60,356 nt of DNA, from the NCBI GenBank assembly GCA_003133205.1, contig PKWK01000155.1, positions 22,690 to 83,045 on the forward strand, read 5' to 3'. The DNA comes from Granulicella sp. Lineage in GTDB: Bacteria; Acidobacteriota; Terriglobia; Terriglobales; Acidobacteriaceae. Below are positions 52,411 to 59,806 of this stretch, piece after piece. Under the pieces are notes generated by a model. The model was not told the origin of the DNA. It ran no database searches and saw only the letters and a program-made list of their open reading frames with translations. Position 1 is the stretch's first letter. Each line of letters starts with the position of its first letter. A program made the translations under genes and the position numbers.

Positions 52411-53334
52411 TCAAACGCCCCGCTCAGGGTGAAAACAATAGGGATCGCCGTGTGCGGCAGCGTACGCCTCCACCACTTTCAGGAAGGCCACCGCGACGTG
52501 TGACAGGCTCGCCTGCCGCCGATAGACCAGCCGAAGCTTGCGTTCGAGTTGCAATTCCTTCACCCGCACCCGCACCAGCGCGCCGCTCGCCAGCTCCGTC
52601 CGAACCGTCAGCCCCGGCACCAGGGCAACCCCATTGCCCATCTCCACAAAGCGCTTGATGGCCTCCAGCGACGGCAGCTCCACGCCCATCCGCAGCGGTG
52701 TCTTGTACCGCCGGAAGGTCTCAATCACCTTCTGCCGCTGCGGAGATGAGATATTGTGCGCAATAAAATTCTGCGCCCCAAGCTGCCGGATCGACACCTC
52801 TTCCGCCTGTGCCAGCGCGTGGTTCGGATTGACGACAAAGTCCAGTTCGTCCCGATACACCACCACGGAACGTATCTGAGCATCGTCCGGACGGAAGCTC
52901 AACACCCCGATCTCCACCGAATGCATCAGCACATCATCCGAGATGCGGCTCGCCAGTGCCCGTTGCACCGTGACCTTGATGCGCGGATTCAGCCGCCGAA
53001 ACTCGTCCAGCAGCGGCAACAGATAGAGGCACGTATACTCATTCGCCGCCAGGTTCAGCCGCCCGCGATGCAACTCCCGCAACTCACTCAACGCGCCCGC
53101 CGCCTCAGTACGCAGGTTCAGCAGCTTCACCGCGTACTCGCGCAGCACCTCGCCCGCGTCGGTCAGCGTGCCATCGCGCGACGACCGCTCCAGCAGCACC
53201 TCGCCCAACTCGGCTTCGAGCTTGGCGATGGCCTGGCTCACGGCCGGCTGGGTTCGGTGGAGCCGCGTGGCCGCGCGCGAGAAGCTGCGCTCCTCCGCAA
53301 CCGCAAGAAATGTCTCCAGTTGAAACAGGTCCAC
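52411..53334 (-). CDS. LysR family transcriptional regulator
   Basis: 307 residues. The winged helix-turn-helix is at residues 1-60 (FLAVAEERSFSRAATRLHRTQPAVSQAIAKLEAELGEVLLER), followed by the linker helix and a periplasmic-binding-like effector domain (from about 90, GRLNLAANEYTCLYLLPLLDEFRRLNP). It is divergent from leuA with 126 bp between the start codons, the usual arrangement of a LysR regulator with its target. The intergenic dyad at 53384-53398 fits a LysR site. It is therefore a probable regulator of the leu/ilvD operon. The co-inducer is unknown. Confidence 0.9.
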   Translation of the reverse strand: MDLFQLETFLAVAEERSFSRAATRLHRTQPAVSQAIAKLEAELGEVLLERSSRDGTLTDAGEVLREYAVKLLNLRTEAAGALSELRELHRGRLNLAANEYTCLYLLPLLDEFRRLNPRIKVTVQRALASRISDDVLMHSVEIGVLSFRPDDAQIRSVVVYRDELDFVVNPNHALAQAEEVSIRQLGAQNFIAHNISSPQRQKVIETFRRYKTPLRMGVELPSLEAIKRFVEMGNGVALVPGLTVRTELASGALVRVRVKELQLERKLRLVYRRQASLSHVAVAFLKVVEAYAAAHGDPYCFHPERGV

Positions 53335-53383
53335 GGACTAGCCGCCTTCCCGAGCGCAACCTCGCTCAACTTCGAATATATCA

Positions 53384-53419
53384 ATTAGAATTAGTAATAT
53401 GTGTGCTAAATACTATAAG
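53384..53419 (+). promoter_or_regulatory. LysR-type binding dyad and leuA -10 box
   Basis: ATTA (53384-53387), seven bases, then TAAT (53395-53398) form an interrupted dyad that contains the LysR T-N11-A pattern (T53385 to A97 of the same block). TATAAG at 53414-53419 is a plausible leuA -10. A 17-bp spacer puts the weak -35 TTAGTA (53391-53396) inside the dyad. Regulator binding here could block or recruit RNA polymerase. Confidence 0.5.
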
Positions 53420-53460
53420 CCTGCGTTATTCTAAGGAACAAGGAGTCGAGGTCGCATCCC

Positions 53461-54678
53461 ATGCCCGTGACAGATCCCCCGAGCACCCAGCAAGAGCCGT
53501 TGCAAGGCCCCCGCGTCTACTTCTTCGACACCACCCTCCGCGACGGCGAGCAGTCGCCCGGATGCACCATGCACAGCGGAGAAAAGCTGCGCATGGCGCA
53601 TCAGATCGCCTCCCTCGGCGTCGACATCCTCGAGGCAGGCTTCGCCATCGCCTCCGAGGGCGACTCCGAATCCATCCGCACCATCGCGCGCGAAGTTCGT
53701 GGCCCCATCATCGCCTCGCTCGCCCGCGCCAAGCGCGAGGACATCGAAGCCGCCGCCCGCAGCATCGAACCCGCCGCCCGCGCCCGCATCCACACTTTCC
53801 TGTCCACCTCCGACCTGCATCTTGCCGCCAAGCTGAAGATCACCCGCGAGCAGGCGCTCGACCAGATCGCCGAGATGGTCGCTCTCGCCCGCAGCTACGC
53901 CGAGGACGTCGAGTTCTCCCCCGAAGACGCCACCCGCACCGACCGCGACTTCCTCATCAAGGTCTGCGAGGTCGCCATCCAGGCCGGCGCAACCACGCTC
54001 AACCTCCCCGACACCGTCGGCTACTGCATTCCGCAGGACTACGCGCAGATGTTCCTCGATGTCCGCGCCCGCATCCCCAGAATCGACACCGACAACATCA
54101 TCCTCTCCGCGCACTGCCACGACGACCTCGGCCTCGCCGTCGCGAACACCGTCGCCTCCGTCGAGGCCGGCGTCCGCCAGGTCGAGTGCGCCATCAACGG
54201 CATCGGCGAACGCGCCGGTAACGCCTCTCTCGAAGAGCTCGCCGCCATCTTCGTCACGCGCCGTGACAAGCTGCCCTACAAGCACAACATCGTCATGAGC
54301 AAGCTCTACCCCACCAGCCAGATGCTGACGGAATGCATCACCTTCGGCGCCGCGCCCAACAAGGCCATCGTCGGAGCCAACGCCTTCGCACACGCCGCCG
54401 GCATCCACCAGCACGGCGTGATGGTGAACCCGCTGACCTACGAGATCATGACGCCCGAATCCGTCGGCGTACCCCACAACTCGCTCGTCCTCGGAAAGCA
54501 CAGCGGTCGCCGCGCCCTCGAACAGCGCTACGTCGAACTCGGCCAACCGCTCACCCGCGAACAGTTGAACGCCGTCTACACCCGCTTCACCGAGTTGGCC
54601 GACCGCAAGAAAACCATCTACGACCAGGATCTCCTAAGCCTGCTCAAACCCGAACCCAACGTCTCCGTCCTCGCATGA
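53461..54678 (+). CDS. leuA: 2-isopropylmalate synthase, short form
   Basis: 405 residues. The HMGL-like TIM-barrel is complete: FFDTTLRDGEQSPGC (near 21-35), LGVDILEAGFAIASEGD, VEFSPEDATRTD, LPDTVGYCIP, the metal-binding SAHCHDDLGLAVAN (near 215-228), and ECAINGIGERAGNASLEE. It is followed by a subdomain with AHAAGIHQHGVMVNPLTYEIM and GKHSGRRALEQRY. The enzyme joins acetyl-CoA and 2-oxoisovalerate as the first leucine step. The C-terminal allosteric LeuA-dimer domain of about 130 residues is absent, and the 132 bp before leuB cannot hold it. Leucine feedback inhibition of the usual kind is thus not expected. Confidence 0.9.
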   Translation: MPVTDPPSTQQEPLQGPRVYFFDTTLRDGEQSPGCTMHSGEKLRMAHQIASLGVDILEAGFAIASEGDSESIRTIAREVRGPIIASLARAKREDIEAAARSIEPAARARIHTFLSTSDLHLAAKLKITREQALDQIAEMVALARSYAEDVEFSPEDATRTDRDFLIKVCEVAIQAGATTLNLPDTVGYCIPQDYAQMFLDVRARIPRIDTDNIILSAHCHDDLGLAVANTVASVEAGVRQVECAINGIGERAGNASLEELAAIFVTRRDKLPYKHNIVMSKLYPTSQMLTECITFGAAPNKAIVGANAFAHAAGIHQHGVMVNPLTYEIMTPESVGVPHNSLVLGKHSGRRALEQRYVELGQPLTREQLNAVYTRFTELADRKKTIYDQDLLSLLKPEPNVSVLA

Positions 54679-54687
54679 AAGCTGTGG

Positions 54688-54740
54688 TTGTCATTCTGAA
54701 CGAAGTGAAGAACCCCCGTATTTCGTTGTTGCTTGTTCTT
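54688..54740. repeat. Interspersed repeat family A, copy 1
   Basis: The segment begins TTGTCATTCTGAACGAAGTG, continues AAGAACCCCCGTATT, and ends TTGTTGCTTGTTCTT. It matches 59080-59135 after leuD over nearly its whole length with a few substitutions. It fills most of the leuA-leuB gap. Confidence 0.75.
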
Positions 54741-54810
54741 AAATCAGTTCCATCGGTGTTGATCCGTGTTCAGCCTTTGCCCTGCAGTTGTCTGTTTTAG
54801 GAGTTAGTCA

Positions 54811-55920
54811 ATGCGTTTGAAGATAGCCATCCTCGCCGGCGACGGCATCGGTCCCGAAGTCACCAACGAAGCCGTCAACATCCTCAAAGCCGTCGCCGAG
54901 TTCGGCGGCCACGACTTCACCTTCGTCCCGCTGCTGGTCGGCGGAGTCGCCATCACAGCCACCGGCTCGCCGCTCCCCACCGCGACCCTCGAAGCCTCGC
55001 TCGAGTGCGACGCCGTCCTGATGGGCGCGGTTGGTGACAACAAGTTCAACTCCCTCACGCCGGACAAGCGCCCCGAAGCCGGCCTGCTCCAGATCCGCCA
55101 GGCCCTCGGCGGTTTCGCCAACCTGCGCCCCTCGATCGCGTACCCCGCGCTCTCGGCCAACTCGCCGCTCCGCCCCGAAGTCACCGAAGGCGCCGACATC
55201 CTCTTCGTCCGCGAACTGCTCGGCGGCCTCTACTTCGGCTCGCCGCGCTGGTGGAACCGCGAGACCAACGAGTCCATCAACACCATGCGCTACACCAAGG
55301 CTGAAGTCGTCCGCGTCGCGCGCGTCGCCTTCGAACTCGCCGCCAAGCGCCGCAAGAAAGTCACCTCCGTCGACAAGGCCAACGTGCTCGAAGTCTCGCA
55401 GCTCTGGCGAGACGCCGTCACCGAGGTCGCCAAGGACTACCCCACGGTCACGCTCGAGCACCAGCTCGTCGACTCGATGGCCATGCACCTCATGAACATC
55501 CCACGCAACTTCGACGTCGTACTCACCGAAAATCTCTTCGGCGACATCCTCTCGGACGAGGCCGCCGTCATTACCGGCTCGCTCGGCATGCTGCCCTCGG
55601 CCACCATCGGCGGCGCGGTCAATTTATACGAGCCCGTGCACGGCTCCGCACCCGACATCGCCGGTACCGGCAAGGCCAACCCACTCGGCGCGATCCTCAC
55701 CTCCGCCATGGTGCTGCGCCACTCGGCCAACCTCGAACAGGATGCCGCCGCCATCGAATCCGCCGTCGGCAAAGTCCTCGCCGCCGGCCATCGCACCGCA
55801 GACATCGCCCACGGCAACGCCAAAGGCCAACACCTCGTCTCCACCACCGAGATGGGCAAACTCGTCCACCAGGCGCTCGCCGAATCCATCGACCGCCGCC
55901 AAGCCATGCACGCCGTCTGA
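54811..55920 (+). CDS. leuB: 3-isopropylmalate dehydrogenase
   Basis: 369 residues of the isocitrate/isopropylmalate dehydrogenase family. KIAILAGDGIGPEVTNEAVNIL opens the protein; the substrate-binding RPEAGLLQIRQALGGFANLRP (near 90-105) and RELLGGLYFGSPR follow. Next come NTMRYTKAEVVRVARVAFELA and VDKANVLEVSQLWRD, and the metal and NAD region TENLFGDILSDEAAVITGSLGMLPSA, EPVHGSAPDIAGTGKANP. It oxidises and decarboxylates 3-isopropylmalate. AGGAG lies eight bases upstream. It is followed by repeats and an unknown secreted protein before leuC. Confidence 0.96.
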   Translation: MRLKIAILAGDGIGPEVTNEAVNILKAVAEFGGHDFTFVPLLVGGVAITATGSPLPTATLEASLECDAVLMGAVGDNKFNSLTPDKRPEAGLLQIRQALGGFANLRPSIAYPALSANSPLRPEVTEGADILFVRELLGGLYFGSPRWWNRETNESINTMRYTKAEVVRVARVAFELAAKRRKKVTSVDKANVLEVSQLWRDAVTEVAKDYPTVTLEHQLVDSMAMHLMNIPRNFDVVLTENLFGDILSDEAAVITGSLGMLPSATIGGAVNLYEPVHGSAPDIAGTGKANPLGAILTSAMVLRHSANLEQDAAAIESAVGKVLAAGHRTADIAHGNAKGQHLVSTTEMGKLVHQALAESIDRRQAMHAV

Positions 55921-55922
55921 TT

Positions 55923-55974
55923 TTTGTTTGTCATTCCCTTTGTTTGTCATTCCCGAAGGGAATCTGCTTCTTCT
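55923..55974. repeat. Repeat family B, copy 1, with duplicated left flank
   Basis: TTTGTTTGTCATTCCC occurs twice in tandem (55923-55938 and 55939-55954). The second copy runs on into the palindrome TTCCCGAAGGGAA and then TCTGCTTCTTC. From 55939 on it matches the copy at 58329-58363. It starts three bases after the leuB stop codon. Confidence 0.75.
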
Positions 55975-56000
55975 GTTGCTGTTGTTTCTCGCTGTTGCTG

Positions 56001-56083
56001 TTGTTTCTGAGATAGGTCCGGGCTTTAGCCCGGACAATCACAGGGCTCTAAAGGGAAGGGGTTTTAGCCCCCGGGACTCGTCT
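56001..56083. repeat. Repeat family C, copy 1 (double TTTAG hairpin)
   Basis: TTGTTTCTGAGATAGGTCCG continues into the perfect hairpin GTCCGGGC-TTTA-GCCCGGAC (56016-56035), followed by a second hairpin of GGGG-TTTTAG-CCCC type (near 56057-56071). The first 36 bases are identical to the copy at 59150-59185. It ends just before the ATG of the unknown gene at 56091. Confidence 0.8.
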
Positions 56084-56090
56084 TAACGGT

Positions 56091-56828
56091 ATGAATCGCC
56101 TCCTCCAACTCGCCACCGCTCTCCTCCTCACGACCACGCTCGCGCCGGCGCAGTTCCACTCGCCGCAGGTCAACAAAAAAGAGAAGCCGCAGCGCGAAGA
56201 CGTTGAATGGATCTGGCAGTACACCCCCGCGCCTCCCGACAAGGACGGCCGCGAGAACGACCTGATTCAGGACCCTCACTTCCGTCCATTCCTCGAGCAG
56301 TTCCTGACGGCGCCTCAGACCTTCTGGGGCACGCCCATCGACGGCCGCTACCGCTCGCTCGCCAACACCGCGCTCGATCACCTCAGCGTTCCCGGCAAGG
56401 TCCTCGCCGACGAGAACCGCTACGTCTCCATCACCGGCTGCGTCATCCACTTCTGCCCCGCGCGCGGCCTGCTCTGGGTCGACCTCAACGGCTCCCATCA
56501 CCTCGTAGTCTTCGCCGCCATCGACTGGATCAAAGAAAATCGCCCCGCCAGCGATCCCGGCGCCGAATACACCCTCTGGCTCTTCCCCAGCCAGCCTTTG
56601 ACCCTAGCCTCAGTTGGAGCACAGCACCCGCCCGCCGCACTCACCAAAGCCATCGCGCGCTGGACCGCCGAGCCGCTCCCCGGCCGCGGCATCATCCAGA
56701 ACATCACCCACGCCATCCTCGTCGATCCCGACGGCACGCCCCACGAAGTAGCGCCCTCAACCCTCGGCGTCGCCCCACCGGCAAGCCAAACCGACACAGA
56801 CGCAGCCCCACTGAAGCCAAGAGAGTAG
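56091..56828 (+). CDS. Secreted protein of unknown function in leu operon
   Basis: 245 residues with a signal peptide ([20 protein letters not shown], cleavage near AQF). The mature domain has [62 protein letters not shown] and [11 protein letters not shown]. The two Cys in GCVIHFC could form a disulfide. No family is recognised. It lies between leuB and leuC, 16 bp before leuC, and is therefore presumably cotranscribed, although a periplasmic protein has no evident place in leucine synthesis. Confidence 0.7.
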   Translation: MNRLLQLATALLLTTTLAPAQFHSPQVNKKEKPQREDVEWIWQYTPAPPDKDGRENDLIQDPHFRPFLEQFLTAPQTFWGTPIDGRYRSLANTALDHLSVPGKVLADENRYVSITGCVIHFCPARGLLWVDLNGSHHLVVFAAIDWIKENRPASDPGAEYTLWLFPSQPLTLASVGAQHPPAALTKAIARWTAEPLPGRGIIQNITHAILVDPDGTPHEVAPSTLGVAPPASQTDTDAAPLKPRE

Positions 56829-56844
56829 ACCGAGACCCAAACCT

Positions 56845-58305
56845 ATGACGACACCGACCACCACTCCCCGCACCCTCTTCGAAAAAGTCTGGCACCAGCA
56901 CCTCGTCGCCGAACCCGAGGGCGAGCCCTCGCTGCTCTACATCGATCTCCACCTCATCCACGAGGTCACCAGCCCGCAAGCCTTCGACGGCCTGCGCATG
57001 ACCGGCCGCAAGCTTCGCCGGCCCGACCGCACGCTCGCCACGGTGGACCACAACGTCCCCACCACCAGCGTCGCCGACCGCCTGCACATCGTTGACCAGA
57101 TTTCCTCGCGCCAGATCGAGGCCCTGCGCAAGAACTGCGCCGACTTCGGCGTCGAGTTCTACGACGTCCAATCCCCCAACCAGGGCATCGTCCACATCAT
57201 CGGCCCCGAACTCGGCTTCACCAAGCCCGGCATGACCATCGTCTGCGGCGACTCGCACACCTCCACCCACGGAGCCTTCGGAGCGCTCGCATTCGGCATC
57301 GGCACCAGCGAAGTCGAGCACGTCATGGCCACGCAGACCCTCCCGCAGGCCAAGGCAAAAACCTTCCGCATCAACGTCGAAGGCGACCTGCCCGTCGGCG
57401 TCACCGCCAAGGACATCGTCCTGCACATCATCGGCGAGATCGGCACCGCCGGCGCCACCGGCTACGTCGTCGAATACGCCGGCTCGGCCATCCGCGCCCT
57501 CTCCATGGAAGGCCGCATGACCATCTGCAACATGTCCATCGAGGCCGGAGCACGCGCCGGAATGATCGCCCCCGACGCCACCACCTTCGCCTACCTCAAG
57601 GGCCGCCGCTACTCGCCCTCAGCCTTGAGCCAGAATGGAAAGCCCGCAGCGTGGGACGAGGCCGTCGCCCACTGGTCCACGCTCGCCAGCGATCCCGGCG
57701 CAAAGTTCGACCGCGAACTCAACCTCGCCGCCGCCGACATCACGCCCACCGTCTCCTGGGGCACCTCGCCCGGCATGGTCACCGGCGTCAAGTCCACCGT
57801 GCCGCTCGCCGATCCCAACGCCAGCGAAGCCGATCGCAAAAACTTCGAACGCGCCCTCGAATACATGGATCTGAAGGCTGGTACGCCGATCGAACAGATC
57901 AATGTCGACTGTGTCTTCCTCGGCTCCTGCACCAACGGCCGCATCGAGGATCTCCGTGCAGCCGCCCAGGTTGTCCGCGGCTATCACGTCGCTACCACGG
58001 TCCGCGCGATGGTCGTCCCCGGCTCGCAGGCCGTCAAGGCGCAAGCCGAACAGGAAGGTCTCGACAGCATCTTCAAGGAAGCCGGCTTCGACTGGCGCGA
58101 GCCCGGCTGCTCCATGTGCCTCGCCATGAACCCCGACATCCTCTCCCCCGGCGAGCGCTGCGCATCCACCTCCAACCGCAACTTCGAAGGCCGCCAGGGC
58201 CGCGGAGGCCGCACCCACCTAGTCAGCCCCCAGATGGCCGCAGCCGCAGCCATCGCCGGCCACTTCACCGACATCCGCAACTGGAAGTTCAAGGACAAGT
58301 CATGA
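56845..58305 (+). CDS. leuC: 3-isopropylmalate dehydratase, large subunit
   Basis: 486 residues of the aconitase family. [12 protein letters not shown] starts the domain. [43 protein letters not shown] and [16 protein letters not shown] follow. The 4Fe-4S cluster ligands lie in [14 protein letters not shown] (near 350) and [11 protein letters not shown] (near 418). With LeuD it isomerises 2- to 3-isopropylmalate. The stop codon is embedded in an 18-bp tandem duplication (58300-58335). leuD follows 121 bp downstream, beyond repeat DNA. Confidence 0.96.
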   Translation: MTTPTTTPRTLFEKVWHQHLVAEPEGEPSLLYIDLHLIHEVTSPQAFDGLRMTGRKLRRPDRTLATVDHNVPTTSVADRLHIVDQISSRQIEALRKNCADFGVEFYDVQSPNQGIVHIIGPELGFTKPGMTIVCGDSHTSTHGAFGALAFGIGTSEVEHVMATQTLPQAKAKTFRINVEGDLPVGVTAKDIVLHIIGEIGTAGATGYVVEYAGSAIRALSMEGRMTICNMSIEAGARAGMIAPDATTFAYLKGRRYSPSALSQNGKPAAWDEAVAHWSTLASDPGAKFDRELNLAAADITPTVSWGTSPGMVTGVKSTVPLADPNASEADRKNFERALEYMDLKAGTPIEQINVDCVFLGSCTNGRIEDLRAAAQVVRGYHVATTVRAMVVPGSQAVKAQAEQEGLDSIFKEAGFDWREPGCSMCLAMNPDILSPGERCASTSNRNFEGRQGRGGRTHLVSPQMAAAAAIAGHFTDIRNWKFKDKS

Positions 58306-58364
58306 CGCCCTTTTGTTTCATGACGCCCTTTGTTTGTCATTCCCGAAGGGAATCTGCTTCTTCC
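58300..58364. repeat. Repeat family B, copy 2, with duplicated left flank
   Basis: TCATGACGCCCTTTTGTTT (58300-58318) is followed by TCATGACGCCCTTTGTTT (58318-58335), a near-perfect tandem duplication that includes the leuC stop codon. TTCCCGAAGGGAA and TCTGCTTCTTC follow, as in copy 1 after leuB. Confidence 0.75.
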
Positions 58365-58380
58365 TCTGCCGATGCCTTTA

Positions 58381-58411
58381 CTGACCACTTACCACTGACC
58401 ACTTACCACTG
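58381..58411. repeat. 14-bp tandem repeat before leuD
   Basis: CTGACCACTTACCA is present twice without change (58381-58394 and 58395-58408), followed by CTG. It ends 15 bases before the leuD start codon, just before the ribosome-binding AAAGGAA. Confidence 0.8.
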
Positions 58412-58426
58412 TTCCAAAGGAACCCC

Positions 58427-59074
58427 ATGATCGCCATCAACACCATCACCTCCACCGCCGTCCCTCTCGAAATCTCCAACATCGACACGGACCAGATCAT
58501 CCCCAAGCAGTTCCTCAAGCGCATCGAGCGCACCGGCTACGGCGAGTTCCTCTTCTACGACTGGCGCCGCATCCAGGAAGGCCCCGACGCCGGCAAGCCC
58601 GACCCAACCTTCATCCTTAACGACCCCCGCTACGCCGGCTCCGAGATCCTCATCGCCGGCAAGAACTTCGGCTGCGGCAGCTCCCGCGAGCATGCTCCCT
58701 GGGCTCTCGCCCAATACGGCTTCCTCGTCGTCATCGCACCCAGCTTCGCCGACATCTTCTTCTCCAACGCCGGCAAGAACGGCATGGTCCTCGTCCGCCT
58801 TCCCGAAGCCGACGTCGAACTCCTCACCCACCGCAGCGCACAGAACCCCGCGCACAAAATCACCATCAACCTCGAAGCCCAGACCATTACGGACGATCAA
58901 GGCTTCAGCGCATCCTTCGAAATCGACGCCTTCAGAAAGTACTGCCTCCTCAATGGCCTCGACGACATCGGACTAACCCTCCGCCACGCCGCCGAACTCG
59001 ACACCTACGAAACCCAACACGACAACGAATTCTGGCTCAAACCCAGGCCCGTTGCCGCAACCGCAACCGCATAA
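58427..59074 (+). CDS. leuD: 3-isopropylmalate dehydratase, small subunit
   Basis: 215 residues. ISNIDTDQIIPKQFLKRIERTGYG near the N-terminus, the swivelling-domain core NFGCGSSREHAPWALAQYGFLVVIAPSFADIFFSNAGKNGM (near 81-121) and the C-terminal FRKYCLLNGLDDIGLTL are the LeuD hallmarks. It pairs with LeuC to form the isomerase. AAAGGAA lies seven bases before the start. It is followed by repeat families A and C. Confidence 0.96.
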   Translation: MIAINTITSTAVPLEISNIDTDQIIPKQFLKRIERTGYGEFLFYDWRRIQEGPDAGKPDPTFILNDPRYAGSEILIAGKNFGCGSSREHAPWALAQYGFLVVIAPSFADIFFSNAGKNGMVLVRLPEADVELLTHRSAQNPAHKITINLEAQTITDDQGFSASFEIDAFRKYCLLNGLDDIGLTLRHAAELDTYETQHDNEFWLKPRPVAATATA

Positions 59075-59079
59075 CCCGC

Positions 59080-59135
59080 TTGTCATTCTGAGCGCAGCGA
59101 AGAATCCCCGCATTGGCTTTGTTGTTGCTTGTTCT
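59080..59135. repeat. Interspersed repeat family A, copy 2
   Basis: The segment starts TTGTCATTCTGAGCGCAGCG, continues AAGAATCCCCGCATT and ends GTTGTTGCTTGTTCTCG. It is the counterpart of 54688-54740 and begins six bases after the leuD stop codon. Confidence 0.75.
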
Positions 59136-59149
59136 CGTTCTTGCACTTG

Positions 59150-59220
59150 TTTCTGAGATAGGTCCGGGCTTTAGCCCGGACATCGAACCACCACCGCAAG
59201 CGGGGCTTTAGCCCCTGAGG
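59150..59220. repeat. Repeat family C, copy 2 (double TTTAG hairpin)
   Basis: After TTGTTTCTGAGATAG come the hairpin GTCCGGGC-TTTA-GCCCGGAC (59162-59181) and a second hairpin GGGGC-TTTA-GCCCC (59202-59215). The final CTGAGG provides a GAGG ten bases before the GTG start of the next gene. Confidence 0.8.
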
Positions 59221-59230
59221 GCGACTTCCA

Positions 59231-59797
59231 GTGAGCACGAACAATCCCAATTCGACGAGATACTGCAAAACGCCTTTAGGAATGGCAATCCTTCTGCTCA
59301 TCGTCCTGCCCATCCACGCGCAATCGAATCCTCCATCTGCTCCGCTACCCACAGCCATAACCAGCGCCCAAAAGATCTTCCTCGGCAACGCCGGCGACAC
59401 CGACAACCAGGACTGCCTGCGCGCATACAACGAGTTCTATGCCGGCCTGCAGAGCGACCCGCATTATCAGCTCGTCCTCGACCCCGCCGCCGCCGACCTG
59501 GTTCTCGAACTGCATTACGAGGTCCGCCCCGGTGGCATCACCGGACCCCATAGCGCGGTTGATACATCGTTCGCGCGCCAGTTCCGCCTGGTCATGATCG
59601 ACCCACACACCCACACCATCCTGTGGAACCTCACCGAGGTTGAGAACAACGCCGTCTTTCAATCGAATCGAAACAAGAACCTGGACTCGGCCATTCTTCA
59701 GCTCTATGCCGACTTCAAGCTCCTCAGCCAGACCTCCGCCGTCAACCCAGCAACCTCGCCCAAGAAGACTCGTCTCTCCAACGAAGGAAAGAAATAA
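59231..59797 (+). CDS. Secreted protein of unknown function before ilvD
   Basis: 188 residues from GTG 59231, or 171 from ATG 59282. A hydrophobic leader (GMAILLLIVLPIHAQ) points to export. The mature domain has SAQKIFLGNAGDTDNQDCLRAYNEFYAGLQSDPHYQLVLDPAAADLVLEL, then FRLVMIDPHTHTILWNLTE, a pattern of alternating strands and helices seen in small periplasmic proteins of Acidobacteria as far as I recall. No named family is recognised. It is nine bases before the ilvD start, so cotranscription is very likely. Confidence 0.72.
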   Translation: MSTNNPNSTRYCKTPLGMAILLLIVLPIHAQSNPPSAPLPTAITSAQKIFLGNAGDTDNQDCLRAYNEFYAGLQSDPHYQLVLDPAAADLVLELHYEVRPGGITGPHSAVDTSFARQFRLVMIDPHTHTILWNLTEVENNAVFQSNRNKNLDSAILQLYADFKLLSQTSAVNPATSPKKTRLSNEGKK

Positions 59798-59806
59798 AGG
59801 ACCCTA

